Part shown: positions 45,422 through 56,675 of the stretch, piece after piece
How positions within the stretch are numbered: the first letter of the stretch is position 1
Layout: every line of letters begins with the position of its first letter
Translations under genes and position numbers: made by a program
Assembly (NCBI GenBank): GCA_027563935.2
Contig: JANVAS020000203.1
Coordinates: 5,580,001 to 5,644,000, forward strand
DNA: 64,000 nucleotides
Direction of reading: 5' to 3'
Origin: Costus lasius
Lineage: Eukaryota; Streptophyta; Magnoliopsida; Zingiberales; Costaceae
Notes under the pieces: generated by a model
What the model saw: only the letters and a program-made list of their open reading frames with translations
Told to the model about the DNA's origin: nothing
The model's database searches: none

Positions 45422-48400
45422 CTAATGGTTGAGAAATCTCAAACCCATATAATTACAGTGCTTCTCATGCTTCAGCTGTGCCAGAGGCTTGGTAAGCGGG
45501 TCTGCCAGATTGTCATCTGTATGAACCTTGCAGACTTTGATCTCGCCACGATCTATGATCTCCCGGATCAAGTGAAACCGTCTCTGTATGTGCTTGGACT
45601 TCTGGTGCGACCGTGGTTCCTTTGCTTGTGCGATTGCTCCAGTGTTATCACAGAAGATAACCAAAGGATCTGCACTCGAAGGAACAACACCAAGTTCTCT
45701 CACGAACTTACGAATCCATACTGCCTCCTTGGATGCTTCCGAGGCTGCAACATACTCGGCTTCTGTTGTGGAATCAGCAACTATTGACTGTTTGAAACTC
45801 TTCCACACCACCGCTCCTCCATTCAAGCTAAAAATATAGCCTGATTGCGATCGGAAATCATCCTGGTCAGACTGGAACGAAGCGTCAGTATATCCTTCAA
45901 TACTGAGTTCTTCCTGACCACCATATATCAAGAACATATCTTTGGTCCTCCACAGATATTTTAAAATGTTCTTGACTGCAATCCAGTGCGCCATACCTGG
46001 ATTACCTTGGAACCGACTGGTCACGCTTAACCCGTAAGCGACGTCTGGGTGAGTACACAACATCACATACATTATGGACCCAATAGCCGAAGCATAAGGC
46101 GTATTGTCCATTTCATCTTTCTCAGTCTGTGTTTGTGGACACTGACTCTTCGAAAGATTCAGACCATGTCTGACTGGAAGATATCCTCTTTTAGAATTCT
46201 CTAAATGGAATCTCTCCAGGACTTTATCGATGTAAGTACTCTGGCACAACCCGAGAAGCCTCTTAGATCTATCCCTATAGATCTTCACACCTAATACATA
46301 GGCTGCTTCTCCAAGATATTTCATCTGGAAACATTTCCTTAGCCATGCCTTTACGGCATGCATTTCAGGAATGTCGTTTCCAATGATCAAGATATCATCG
46401 ACGTAGAGGACTAGGAAAGTAATCACGCTCCCACTAAACCTCTTATATACACACGGGTCATCTTCGTTCTTGATGAAACCAAATTCAGTGACTGATTCAT
46501 CAAAACGAATATTCTAGCTTCTTGATGCTTGCTTAAGTCCATAAATGGACTTCTTTAACTTGCATATTTTATGACGATCTGATGGATTAGTGAAACCCTC
46601 AGGTTGTGTCATATACACATCCTCATCCAGATTTCCATTCAGGAAAGCCGTTTTCACATCCATTTGCCAGATCTCATAATCGTAATATGCTGCTATCGCA
46701 AAAAGAATCCGAATAGACTTAAACATGGCTACAGGTGAGAAAGTTTCATCATAATCTATCCCGTAGATTTGTTTGAAACCTTTCGCAACTAGCCTGCCTT
46801 TATAGGTAACCACGTTACCATCCATGTCAATCTTCTTCTTGAAGATCCATTTGCAGCCTATAGGGATTACTCCCGGAGGCGGATCAACCAAATCCCATAC
46901 TTGGTTATCTGACATGGAGTCCATCTCGGCTCGCATAGCTTCAAGCCATCTAGCTGACTCCGGTCCACTGACCGCATCCGCATAAGTGAGGGGTTCATCA
47001 TTATCAATGATGTAGACTCTGTCATAGCGCTCAGGCTGTCGACGAATCCTTCCCGATCTTCGCGGTTCCCGTGATATCTGAGCCTCAGGTTGTTCAATAA
47101 CCTGTTCTACCGGCTCAGGCTCATCCAAATTTGCTTGACTACTTTGTCCTTCCTCTGGATTCTCATCCAGCTTTATTTCTCTCCCACTGGCCTCTTGCAG
47201 AAGAAACTCCTTCTCAAGAAATATGGCCGTCCGAGCAACAAATACCTTGTTCTCTTTGGGATCGTAGAAATAATAACCCTTAGTTTCCTTAGGGTAACCG
47301 ACAAAGATACATTTCTCAGATCTGCTCTCTAGTTTCCCAGAGGCGAGCTTTTTGACATAAGCCTCGCAGCCCAGATCCTGATAAATGTCAAGCTCGGCTG
47401 TTTCCCATACCATAACTCATATGGCGTCTTTGAAACTGCCTTGGATGGCACTCGGTTTAGTACCTTTGCAGCTGTCTCCAGTGCAAATCCCCAAAAGGAG
47501 TAAGGTAGAGTAGCCTGACTCATCATAGAACGAACCATATCAAGTAAGGTTCTGTTCCTCCTCTCGGACACACCATTCCATTGCGGTGTTCCTGGCGGAG
47601 TGAGCTGTGAGATAATCCCACACTCCTTCAGATAGTCAGTAAACGCATGACTCAAGTATTCTCCACCTCGATCAGAACGAAGTGCCTTGATATTTCGGCC
47701 TAGCTGATTTTGTACTTCATTCTTGAACTCTTTGAACTTGTCAAAAGATTCACTTTTATGTCTCATCAGATAGACATAACCATACCTACTGAAATCAACA
47801 GTAAAGGTAATGAAGTACTGATAGCCACCTCTGGCATGTTTACTAAATGGCCCACACACATCACTGTGTATAAGGTCAAGTAAACCTGAAGCCCTTTGAC
47901 CTTTGTGAAGAAAAGGTGACTTCGTCATTTTACCCATTAAACAAGCTTTGCATGTATCAATCCCCTCACAGGAGAATGATCCCAGCAGTCCATTATCATG
48001 CAACCGCTTAATGCATTTCTCGTTAATATGGCCTAAACGACTATGCCATAGCAAGGTGCTGTCATCAGCATACTTGGCTTTCTTAATATCAATATTGTGT
48101 ATAGAACATTCCATGTCTAACATGAATAACCCATTGTTAATTGAACCAGTAGCATAAACAATATTATCAAGAGAAAGAACACACTTTGAAATATTGCATT
48201 CAAAGGAAAATCCCTTCCTGACAAGAGCAGGAATAGAGATAATATTCTTAGTAATGCTGGGAACAAAGTAACAACTGTTTAGTTCTAATACAAGCCCTAC
48301 AGCAACAGCAGCAACCCGTGCCCCGTTTCCAACTCGTAGGTCCACCTCATGCTGTCCCACCTGTCTTCTTCTCTTGAGTTCCTGTACATTTGAACAAATG

Positions 48401-49275
48401 TGAAATCCACATGCAGTGTCCAACACCCATGAAATAGAAGAAGAAAACATGACCTCAGTCACATAAATACCTGAGCCAGAAGCGATGCTTCCCTTCTTGT
48501 CTCCTTGGAGCGCTTTACAGTCCTTTTTCTAGTGACCCAGCCGGCCACAGTGGAAACATCTGTATTCCTTCGACCGCTTGACCTTCTGTTTCAGAGCCTT
48601 GTTGTAGTTCTTGACTGGGGCTTTGCCCTTCTTCCCCTTCTTCTTGTTCCTAGAAGGAACCATTAAGACAGAGGTTGAAGGCTTTCCCTTCAGAGTCTCC
48701 TCAGTAGTCAAGAGGATATTCAGCAGCTCTGCCGGAGTACAATCGATTTTGTTCATATTAAAGTTAATAATGAACGCATCGAAAGAGGGCGGGAGAGACT
48801 GTAGAATAATGTCTACAGCAAGCTCCTAATTGATGGTATGCCCCAGTTTCTCTAGAGCCTCCTTGTGCCCAATCATCTTGAGCACGTGAGCTCCCACTGG
48901 GCTCCCTTCAGCTAGTTTGCTCTGAAAGAAAAGCTTGGTCAAATTGTAGCGCTCAGTCCTCACCTGTGCAGCATACAGCATCTTGAGGTTTGCTATAATT
49001 TCTATAGCAGACATATCCTCATGCTGACGCTGCAGCGGTGGCGTCATAGACGCTAGCATCAGGCAAGCGACATCAATGCTATCATTGACATGCTTTTCAT
49101 AGGCTTCCCGAACCGCCCTTGCGGCGTTCGGAGCGGATTGAGGCGGTATCGCCGTCTCCAGGACATACAGTTTCCTCTCTGCCTTAAGAACAATCTTAAG
49201 GTGTCTGTACCAATCTGAGAAGTTCGGCCCAGCAAACTTCTCCCTTTCCAGTCGGGATCGCACATTGAAGTTCAT
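45422..49275 (-). pseudogene. Copia C polyprotein, three stops, one frameshift, one small deletion
   Basis: It starts at the ATG at 49275 (MNFNVRSRLEREKF) and ends at 45422 like B and D. Damage in order: a stop just upstream of 48826 after LGHTIN; a stop next to 48529 where the zinc knuckle reads CFHCGRLGH and the following Trp codon is TAG; an 8-codon in-frame deletion in the protease-integrase linker (between VAVG and LVLELN, near 48295); a 1 bp deletion near 47370 at the end of integrase; and a stop next to 46514 where another Trp codon is TAG. Protease reads LDTACG; integrase catalytic motifs HSDV, RSDRGGEY and VSERRN and RT LYVDDILIIGND are intact. It is inactive although its LTRs are young. 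Confidence 0.95.
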
Positions 49276-51074
49276 GGTGTTCGTTGCTGCAGGAATCTAC
49301 AACAATGCAAGAACAGCAAGGTCAGTATCAATGTTCATAATCAATCCAGGACTTAAGAAAGATTCTTTTCTCACTATTTTATCTGGCTGAAAAATCCAGC
49401 AAAAACAGCCCGAAAGAGTAGAACTCTTTTAGTGAGATGGGATCCAGATTTCATACTTGGTCTCCGCGTCCCGCTCAGGCGAGATAAGACGCACAGAGAG
49501 TACAAGCACTAATCTCTGGTAGGCTGTCCCAGCCAATCGCCAACCCGTGCGATTCCCCTTCATCTGGGCAATCCAGCAGACTGTGCCAACTGAGTTGGTA
49601 CAACACAGTCTCTGACCCCACAGATGGCTGCCTCCATGCGCTACCATATGCGCCACATATGTAGCCTACATGGTCAAGCTGACCCGACCTACTCCCTGGA
49701 CCACCACGTGCTATGCTGAGCAACGAGAAGCGATAAATCCCTTCTCTGTAACACGCAGGTGTAATCCAGCACCGTCTGAAGATAGATGGACGTGCCCACT
49801 GAGTGGGTACAACACGGCTCCAACGATAGTCAGAACAGTGAGGTTTCGCGTCAGAAGGCTTACGAGCTTGATATTTTAGCGTTGGATTTTAACGGTCTTT
49901 TATCTTCTTCACTATCATGCAATTCCTATGGTGATAGCAGAAGATAAATTAATCATGCTGTTCTACTTATATAAACAATAAAAGAAAGCATGGATCTTAT
50001 GTGGTAAAAGCCCATAGCCTAAGTAAGACCTTAATTAACTTAAGTCTTCACTTGCTTTTCTTCATGGGACTTTTGCTGCTCATCTAGCCCAACCCAGGGC
50101 CCAAGCGCCATCTGCAGCTCAGGTGCGCCTACCAGGGAAAATGGGCTTGGTCCCAGAGTCGAACCCTGGACCTCCCACCTGGTCTAGCCACTGCTGCATG
50201 CGCCTCTGCCAAGTGTGCTCTGTGCTCTTGTCTGATTAACTTACAAATTAATCTATCTAGACAAGATTGACACGCAGGTCAATTACACTTTATAAATTAA
50301 ATACAATGTGATACGCAGATCACAATAATTAATTTACAACTTTAATACAGGCACGCAGGCCCCAGCACAGCACACATTTAACATGGGCAGCCCACATAAG
50401 AATAAATAAACATACATATGGCATCAATCAACATGCGATCCAACCATGAAAATAAAATTGTTTTGAAAAACCCCATTGGCATCAATTTTATTTTCCTTAT
50501 ATGCCCTTACTACCTTACAACGGTCCATTACTAGGGATCCACTCATCATTTCTAGTTAGATCCACTGCCCTTACATGCACCAAGTCCTAACTGACTTGAG
50601 TCGACCAAATGGTCAACTATGCATGTGCGAGGGCTGAACGACCACAATGAGGTCTGGCAAGCGGGTGTGACCCCGGGCCTAACTCATGTGCGTTCATGGT
50701 TGTCTCAATCAGACATCGCTACACGCCTGTCTGCAGTCGACCTATAGCCACCTCGTGCTTGCGCACAGGTGCTATCTGGTCAACCCATCTAGGCTGTCAG
50801 ATGGTCTGATCAGACTGTTTGGATCTAACCTAGATGATGACTTCAACCCTAATAACCCGTCTAAGGGTTTACAGTAAGGCCTTAGATCTAATGAGAGGTG
50901 CGCATGTGAAGTAGTTTTGAAGAAAACAACTATGCGCCAATCAACATGCGCCAACAGAAAACAAACAAATACAAGTATTTTCGCATATGAAAACTTATCA
51001 TGTATTTTTCGCATGTTATGAAGATCTAAGCATACATGGATCACAAAGCAATCATATGAACATATAAAACCTAC
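49276..51074 (-). other. Leader (5' untranslated region) of copia C
   Basis: This 1.8 kb between primer site and ATG has no supported gene. It contains two TGA-loop hairpins, ccaactgagttgg (49586-49598) and cccactgagtggg (49795-49807), in similar flanks. It lacks the 32 bp repeat found in the D leader. Confidence 0.75.
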
Positions 51075-51086
51075 GCTCTGATACCA
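51075..51086 (-). other. Primer binding site of copia C, tRNA-iMet type
   Basis: gctctgatacca on the plus strand is tggtatcagagc on the element strand, a full 12-base match to the complement of the initiator tRNA-Met 3' end, two bases from the LTR. Confidence 0.92.
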
Positions 51087-51088
51087 AT

Positions 51089-52773
51089 TGAAAGTCCCCT
51101 AACCTAAAGGGGGGGGGGGCGAAACCCTAAGGATGGCGCATAACAATATTTTCGCATGGGAAGCTAGGGTTTCAAGAGATCTTTATATGTCATATAATTA
51201 ACTTTTAAATGATTGAATGGATGAAGAAGAACTCATACCATAGCCATCGGTTTGATGGTGCCTTGGAAGCAAAGGCGCAAATGAACCTTCTCCAAAGTTG
51301 ACGCACACAAGAAGATCGATGCGCTCACTCCTTTGAATTCTTTGTGCTAGCAAAGCCTTTCAAAGGGTCCTTGTCTAATGAAAGGGATGGAGATGTTGAT
51401 CACTCTTGGCCGAATCCTCCTCCTCAGTAGCTTCAAGCGCCGTCACACACAAAAGTGTCGAGAGAGAGAAGTCACGATAGGGATACGAGCGAGAATAGGA
51501 TTATCCCTATTCGAACATGAGAGATCTCCAAGTGGAGATCATGGTTTCTAAAAATAGAAACCACAACTCGCTCACACGTTCACGCCATCTCCTTTTGAAC
51601 CATGCGCTCATATAATGAGCCGGTTCAATTTGGTTCGGTTCAAGAACCAATCAAGCCAAGCGATCCAGTCTAGATCTTAATTAAACCCTAAGGCTCCAGT
51701 TCTAACCGTTCATCTCTTGATGCTCCTGATCTCACCGATCTAGCATCCATTCTCTCAATCGAAGCTTACCGATCTCAAGCCCTAATCAATCAAACATGAT
51801 CAGACCAGATCTCACTTACAATCAGAGATTAAATCCCTTTAAACTGAACCCAAATAATTCAGTCCACACGATCTGACTTAAGTAAGCCATATCATCAATT
51901 TGTGCGACCCTAAGGGTTTCCTTTAAACGTCGGTAACGATAACTCATGTTATCACGATCAGTGAGGGGTATCTAGCAACACATCACTGTCTCCCGATATA
52001 AAGGAAAGAGTCTTCCAAGACTACACCCAAACCACAGCACAAGTGTGAATCCAATTCACAAGGCATACATGCTTCCTTTGCCACTGGATGTTCTTATTGG
52101 ACAAGCGTGTCAAGCTTGTAGCTCCAATATGATGAGCATGATTAGATCAGATGAACATAGTCATCTGGGTATGGCCATACACTTTCTCAATCATCTCATC
52201 CAGGGGGGCCCTTTAGAACATCACACTCCTTAAACAAGGAGACGACAATCCTATATCTATCACTAGTGCCCTAACCTGATTCAAGCTCACTATCCAAGAT
52301 AGTCTATAATCATTATGTTTCAAATGATATTGAACTACCTCAAAACAATGACAATCATCATTTAGAAAACACAAGTGATCTCAAGTCAGAGGAAATGTGC
52401 CACTTGTCGCATTCAAGGATTATTCATATTGTGACAAGCAATTGAATATCCTAGTAGGGTCTGTCCAGTACATCCAATGTACCCATGAGTCTACATCTTA
52501 TTCCATGCTCGAAGCATCCTATAAGATTAGAACACATATTAGTCTCAATCATATCAAGGCTGTCTCATGTTCACCAAGATATCTTGACTAAGGACATAAC
52601 TGCATGTCAGCCTAGCTGAACAGCTTTGAGACATTATTCAGAAGTACATTTATTGCAGCAGACAATGTAACAAACTGAATAACAACCATTGCCTTTATAA
52701 ACATAAGAGTTTATACATGATACTGATACATTCCCAAGGCCTCAAACATTAGCCTTAAGGGCATACCCCAACA
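51089..52773 (-). repeat. 5' LTR of copia C
   Basis: The LTR is 1685 bp, on the plus strand TGAAAGTCCCCTAACC ... GCATACCCCAACA. Near its first end lies the cccctaacctaaagggg hairpin followed by a G run (51107-51119). It joins E2 RT at 52774. Confidence 0.93.
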
Positions 52774-53873
52774 ATTAATTCATTATCCTTAGTTTTCATT
52801 ACAGTGACACCCCCCTTCTTTGGAACACAGTGTACAAGACTCACCCACTTACTATCTGAGATAGGGTAGATAACACCTGCATCTAGTAATTTTAGTACTT
52901 CCTTCTTCACCACTTCCTTCATAGATGGGTTGAGCCTTCTTTGAAAATCAACATGTGGCTTGTGCTCGTTCTCCATGTGAATCTTGTGCATATAAAAAGA
53001 AAGATTTATTCCTTTTAAGTCATCAATGGAATACCCAATTACCTTTCTATGAATTCTTAGCTCCTTCAAGAGTAGATCAGTTTCCCTGGCATCTAATTTA
53101 GTATCCACAATCACAGGGTAGGTAGAGTTAGGACCAAGAAATTCATATCTAAGGTTATCAGGTAAAACTTTCAACTCAACTTTAGGGATCTTTTCACTTT
53201 CATTATCAAAAGTAGCACAATCTAGAGTCTCATGTTTTTCATCATCAAAATTATCAAAATCATTCTCAAAACTAGAACTATCTATTTTTTCACAAGAATT
53301 TTTTAAGGAATCAGAAAAAGGAACATCAGCAGAAGAATCATCAAACAAACAACTAACATCATAAACTGTGTCATAAATGGCATGAATGGTGCAACAGGAA
53401 CTAGCATATGCAGGTTTTTTCAATGAATTATTCAAATCAAACTCAATCTTATCATTGCCAATTCTTAAAGCAAGTTTACCGTTCCTTACATCAATAAGGG
53501 CTCCAGCAGTGGCTAAGAATGGCCTACCCAAAATAATATGAATTTTGGCATCCTCTTCCATTTCAAGTACCACTAAATCAGCATGTATGAAGTACTTACC
53601 AACTTGTATAGGAACATCCTCTAGAATACCTACTAGATATTTTACTAATCGATTGGTGAGCTGCAAAGAAATTGTAATCGGCTTAGGAGCTCCCATGTCC
53701 AATTTCCTGCACACAGACAAAGGCATGAGACTTACACTAGCCCCTAGATCACATAAGGCTCGGTCGAAAGCCATACTTCCAATAAAACATGGGATAGAAA
53801 AACTACCTGGATCATTCAATTTTGGTGGCAACTTATTTTGAATAACAACACTACATTCTTCAGTTAAAGCCAC
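52774..53873 (-). pseudogene. Protease and reverse transcriptase start of E2
   Basis: The minus strand from 53873 reads openly: ALTEECSVVIQNKLPPKL, FSIPCFIGSMAF, ALCDLGASVSLMPLSVCRKL (protease active-site region, D-L-G-A as in E1), IILGRPFLATAGALIDV, an acidic linker of about 110 residues, VLPDNLRYEFLG, VIVDTKLDARETDLLL, then RT LNPSMKEVVKKEVLKLLDAG and VHCVPKKGGVTV. It stops at KDNELI, where the copia C LTR begins. The first 372 codons are free of stops apart from the artificial end, so E2 is less decayed here than E1. The RT core that should follow is not found anywhere in the window. Confidence 0.9.
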
Positions 53874-54955
53874 TGTACATAGTTCTCTATCTTTCTTTTA
53901 TTAGACAAGATTTCTTTCAAAAATTTAGCATATATGGGCATTTGAGATAAAGCTTCAGTAAATGGTATGTTAATGTAAAGCTTTTTCCAAACATCAAGAA
54001 AATTCCCAAATTGCTTATCTAACTTTTCTTATTCTAATCTTTGGGGAAAAGGTACTGGTGGTCTATAGGGTGGAGGTAGATTAATCTTAGAAGCATCTCC
54101 TTTACATGGCACATCCCCTTTTGGTATACTTCCCTTTTTGGGTCTTGAACTAGGTAGGGTTTGTTCATGTTCAGAAAATTTTTCTAATTCTAATTCCTAC
54201 TCATGATCATTAATATACTCTTTCTCTTTAAGTTCTCCCTATTGTTTCCCACTTCTAGTGATAATGGCATTGCAAAGTTCCCCAGAGTTTAACCTAGATA
54301 TTTGTTCTTCTAGAATTTTATTGCAAGTAACTAAGGATTCTACTTGAGAAGCAATATGACTAACAGTTTCTTCAAGATCCTCAAATTTTTTCGTGTTTTG
54401 AATTTGCAAAGATTAGATTTGGCTAGCTGAAATTTTTTCTAACATGGGCTCACTAACCTCTTCAGTTAGGGTTTGCCGATCCTCATTCCCACTCTTACCA
54501 TGTTGATGATAATATAGCATTCTTTCATCCGGAGTCCATTGGCTATGTTTCAAGGACATCTCCTTAAGCAACTTGAAAGCATCATCAATTATTCTACTCA
54601 TCAAGGCTCCCCCTACAGCAGCATCAATAATTAGACGGGTATTATAAACTAAGCTATAATAAAATATCTGAATTAAAAACCAATTTTCAAAGCCATGGTT
54701 AGGACACTTCCGTTGTGAATCATTGAATCTCTCCCATGCCTCGCTGAATGATTCTCCACCTTTCTGTTGAGAGTTCATGATTTGATTCCTCAATTGGATA
54801 GTCTTGGTTGGTGGAAAATATTTCGTCACAAAAGCTTTTGACAATTGTTCCCATGTTGTGAAAGTATTGGGTTGACGAGAATGCAACCACGTTCGTGCTT
54901 GATTCCTAAGAGAAAAAGGGAATAATATCAGTTTTAGTGCATCATCAGAAACTCC
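53874..54955 (-). pseudogene. gag of E2, C-terminal two thirds, with stops and a frameshift
   Basis: From 54955: VSDDALKLILFPFSLRNQAR (gag domain start), TTWEQLSKAFVTKYFPPTK, GESFSEAWERFNDSQRKCPN, YNTRLIIDAAVGGALMSR, LLKEMSLKHSQWTPDER. A stop comes at about 54413, then broken frames with a coiled-coil-like segment (ETVSHIASQVESL), NAIITRSGKQ, LPPPYRPPVPFPQRLE, FGNFLDVWKKLYINIPF and LSQMPIYAKFLKEIL. A frameshift near 53880 separates it from the protease frame. Copia D cuts the upstream end. Gag would form the particle shell; the motifs are those of the Tat/Athila group. Confidence 0.87.
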
Positions 54956-56655
54956 TGTAGGAACCCCTAATCATAAGGGGGCAAAACCCTAAGCATGGCG
55001 CTAATGTAAAATATGCAAGCGGAAGCAAGGGTTCAAGATCATTTGCATGCCATATGTTCAACTATAATCGATTGAATAGATTGAGATAAAAATCATACCA
55101 ACGCCATATGCTTGGAAGTCGGCTTGGATAAAGAGAACAAAGTAGATCTCCTCCACAAGTTCACACACAAGGTGAAGATGCTTACTCCTTGCGGTCTCTT
55201 GTGCTAGCAAGACACCCAAGCCTTCAAGTGTCGAATGGAAGGGGATGATGAACCTCTTGGCCGAGAGCTCCTCTTGCTCAACCTCTCCTTCTCTTCGTCA
55301 ATCACCACCCAACCAAAGTCGAATGCGTTGAAGAGAAGAGCGCAAACGCATATGCGTTTTTGGCATTGAAGTGAGTGAAACCGGCCCTTGATGACTTTCC
55401 ATAAATGGAAGCTCATCAAGTCCATGCACTCAACTCAACCCAAACGCATTTTAGGATTGAACCATGCGTTCACCATTGTGAACCGGTTCAAGCCAAAATG
55501 TCAAATCGGCTTTGGTTCAACAAACCAAACCGAAATAGCTCTAGCCACTTGGTCTAGACCAAATTGAACCCCCAAGGCTCATGATCTAACCATTCATCAT
55601 CTGATGCCCTTGATCTCTCCGATCTAGCATCACCTCTCTCGATCGAAGCTTACCGATCTCAAGTCCTAATCAATCAAACATGATCAGACCAGATCTCACT
55701 TACAATCAGAGATTAAATCCCTTTAATCTGAACTCAAAGAATCCAGTCCATACGATCTGACTCAAGTAAGCCATATCACCAAATTGTGCGACCCTGAGGG
55801 TTTCCTCTAAATGTCGGTAACGATAACTTACGTTATCACGATCAGTGAGGGGTATCTAGCAACACATCACTGTCTCCCGATATAAAGGAAAGAGTCTTCC
55901 AAGACTACTCCCAAACCATAGCACAAGTGTGACTCAATTCACAAGGCATACATGTGTCCTTTGCCACTGGATGTTCTTATTGGACAAGCGGGTCAAGCTT
56001 GTAACTCCAATACGATGAGCATGATTAGATCAGATGCACATAGTCATCTGGGTATGGCCATACACTATCTCAATCATCTCATATAGGGGGGCCCTTAGAA
56101 CACCACACTCCTTAAACAAGGAGACGGCAATCCTTTATCTATCACTAGTGCCCTAACCTGATTCAAGCTCACCATCCAAGATAGTCTATAATCATTATAT
56201 TTCAAATGATATTGAACTACCTCAAAACAATGACAATCATCATTTAGAAACACAAGTGATCTCAAGTCAAAGGACATGTGCCACTTGCTGCTTACAGGGA
56301 TCATTCACATTGTGACAAGCAATGCAATATCCCAGTAGGGTCTGTCCAGTACATCCAATGTACCCATGAGTCTACATCTTATTCCATGCTCGAAGCATCC
56401 TATAAGATTAGCACTCATATTAGTCTCCATCATATCAAGGCTGTCTCATGTTCACCAAGATATCTCGACTAAGGACATATAGCCTGTCAGCCTAGCTGAA
56501 CAGCTTTGAGACATTATTCAGAAGTACACTTATTACAGCAGACAAGGTAACAACCTGAATAACAACCATGCCTTATTATAAACTTAAGAGTTTATTACAT
56601 GATACTTATACAATCCCAAGGCCTCAAACATTAGCCTTAAGGGCATACCCCAACA
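54956..56655 (-). repeat. 3' LTR of copia D
   Basis: The LTR is 1700 bp, on the plus strand TGTAGGAACCCCTAATC ... GCATACCCCAACA. Its end hairpin is cccctaatcataagggg (54964-54981), of a third type distinct from A/S and B/C. Inverted repeat gataacttacgttatc at 55822-55837. Confidence 0.94.
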
Positions 56656-56666
56656 ATCTCCCACTT
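56656..56666 (-). other. Polypurine tract of copia D
   Basis: atctcccactt on the plus strand, aagtgggagat on the element strand, immediately upstream of the 3' LTR and 9 bases after the stop codon of the polyprotein. Confidence 0.87.
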
Positions 56667-56675
56667 GCACTTAAT

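Larger units (their letters stand above)
43761..52773 (-). mobile_element. Copia element C, both LTRs present, coding region broken
   Basis: It has a 3' LTR (43761-45401, lacking its last 44 bp), polypurine tract (45402-45412), polyprotein (45422-49275), leader (49276-51074), iMet primer site and 5' LTR (51089-52773). LTRs differ at 9 of 1641 aligned positions by hand count and have no gaps, so the insertion is young. It lies in E2 RT; the right-hand target would be attaa (52774-52778), but the left-hand copy is lost at the junction with B. Confidence 0.93.
14173..54955 (-). mobile_element. Gypsy Tat/Athila element E2, host of most later insertions
   Basis: Minus-strand parts, upstream to downstream: gag (54955 to about 53874), protease and RT start (53873-52774), RNase H and integrase start (37142-36228), integrase core and tail (34566-33797), hairpin array, ORF-1 (32730-32371) and 3' LTR (about 32.4 kb to 14173, interrupted). 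Between RT start and RNase H the RT core is missing, in the place where F, B and C lie. The upstream continuation is cut by copia D. Treating all pieces as one copy is an inference from order, strand and exact target duplications of the nested units; the alternative is two related elements. Confidence 0.65.
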
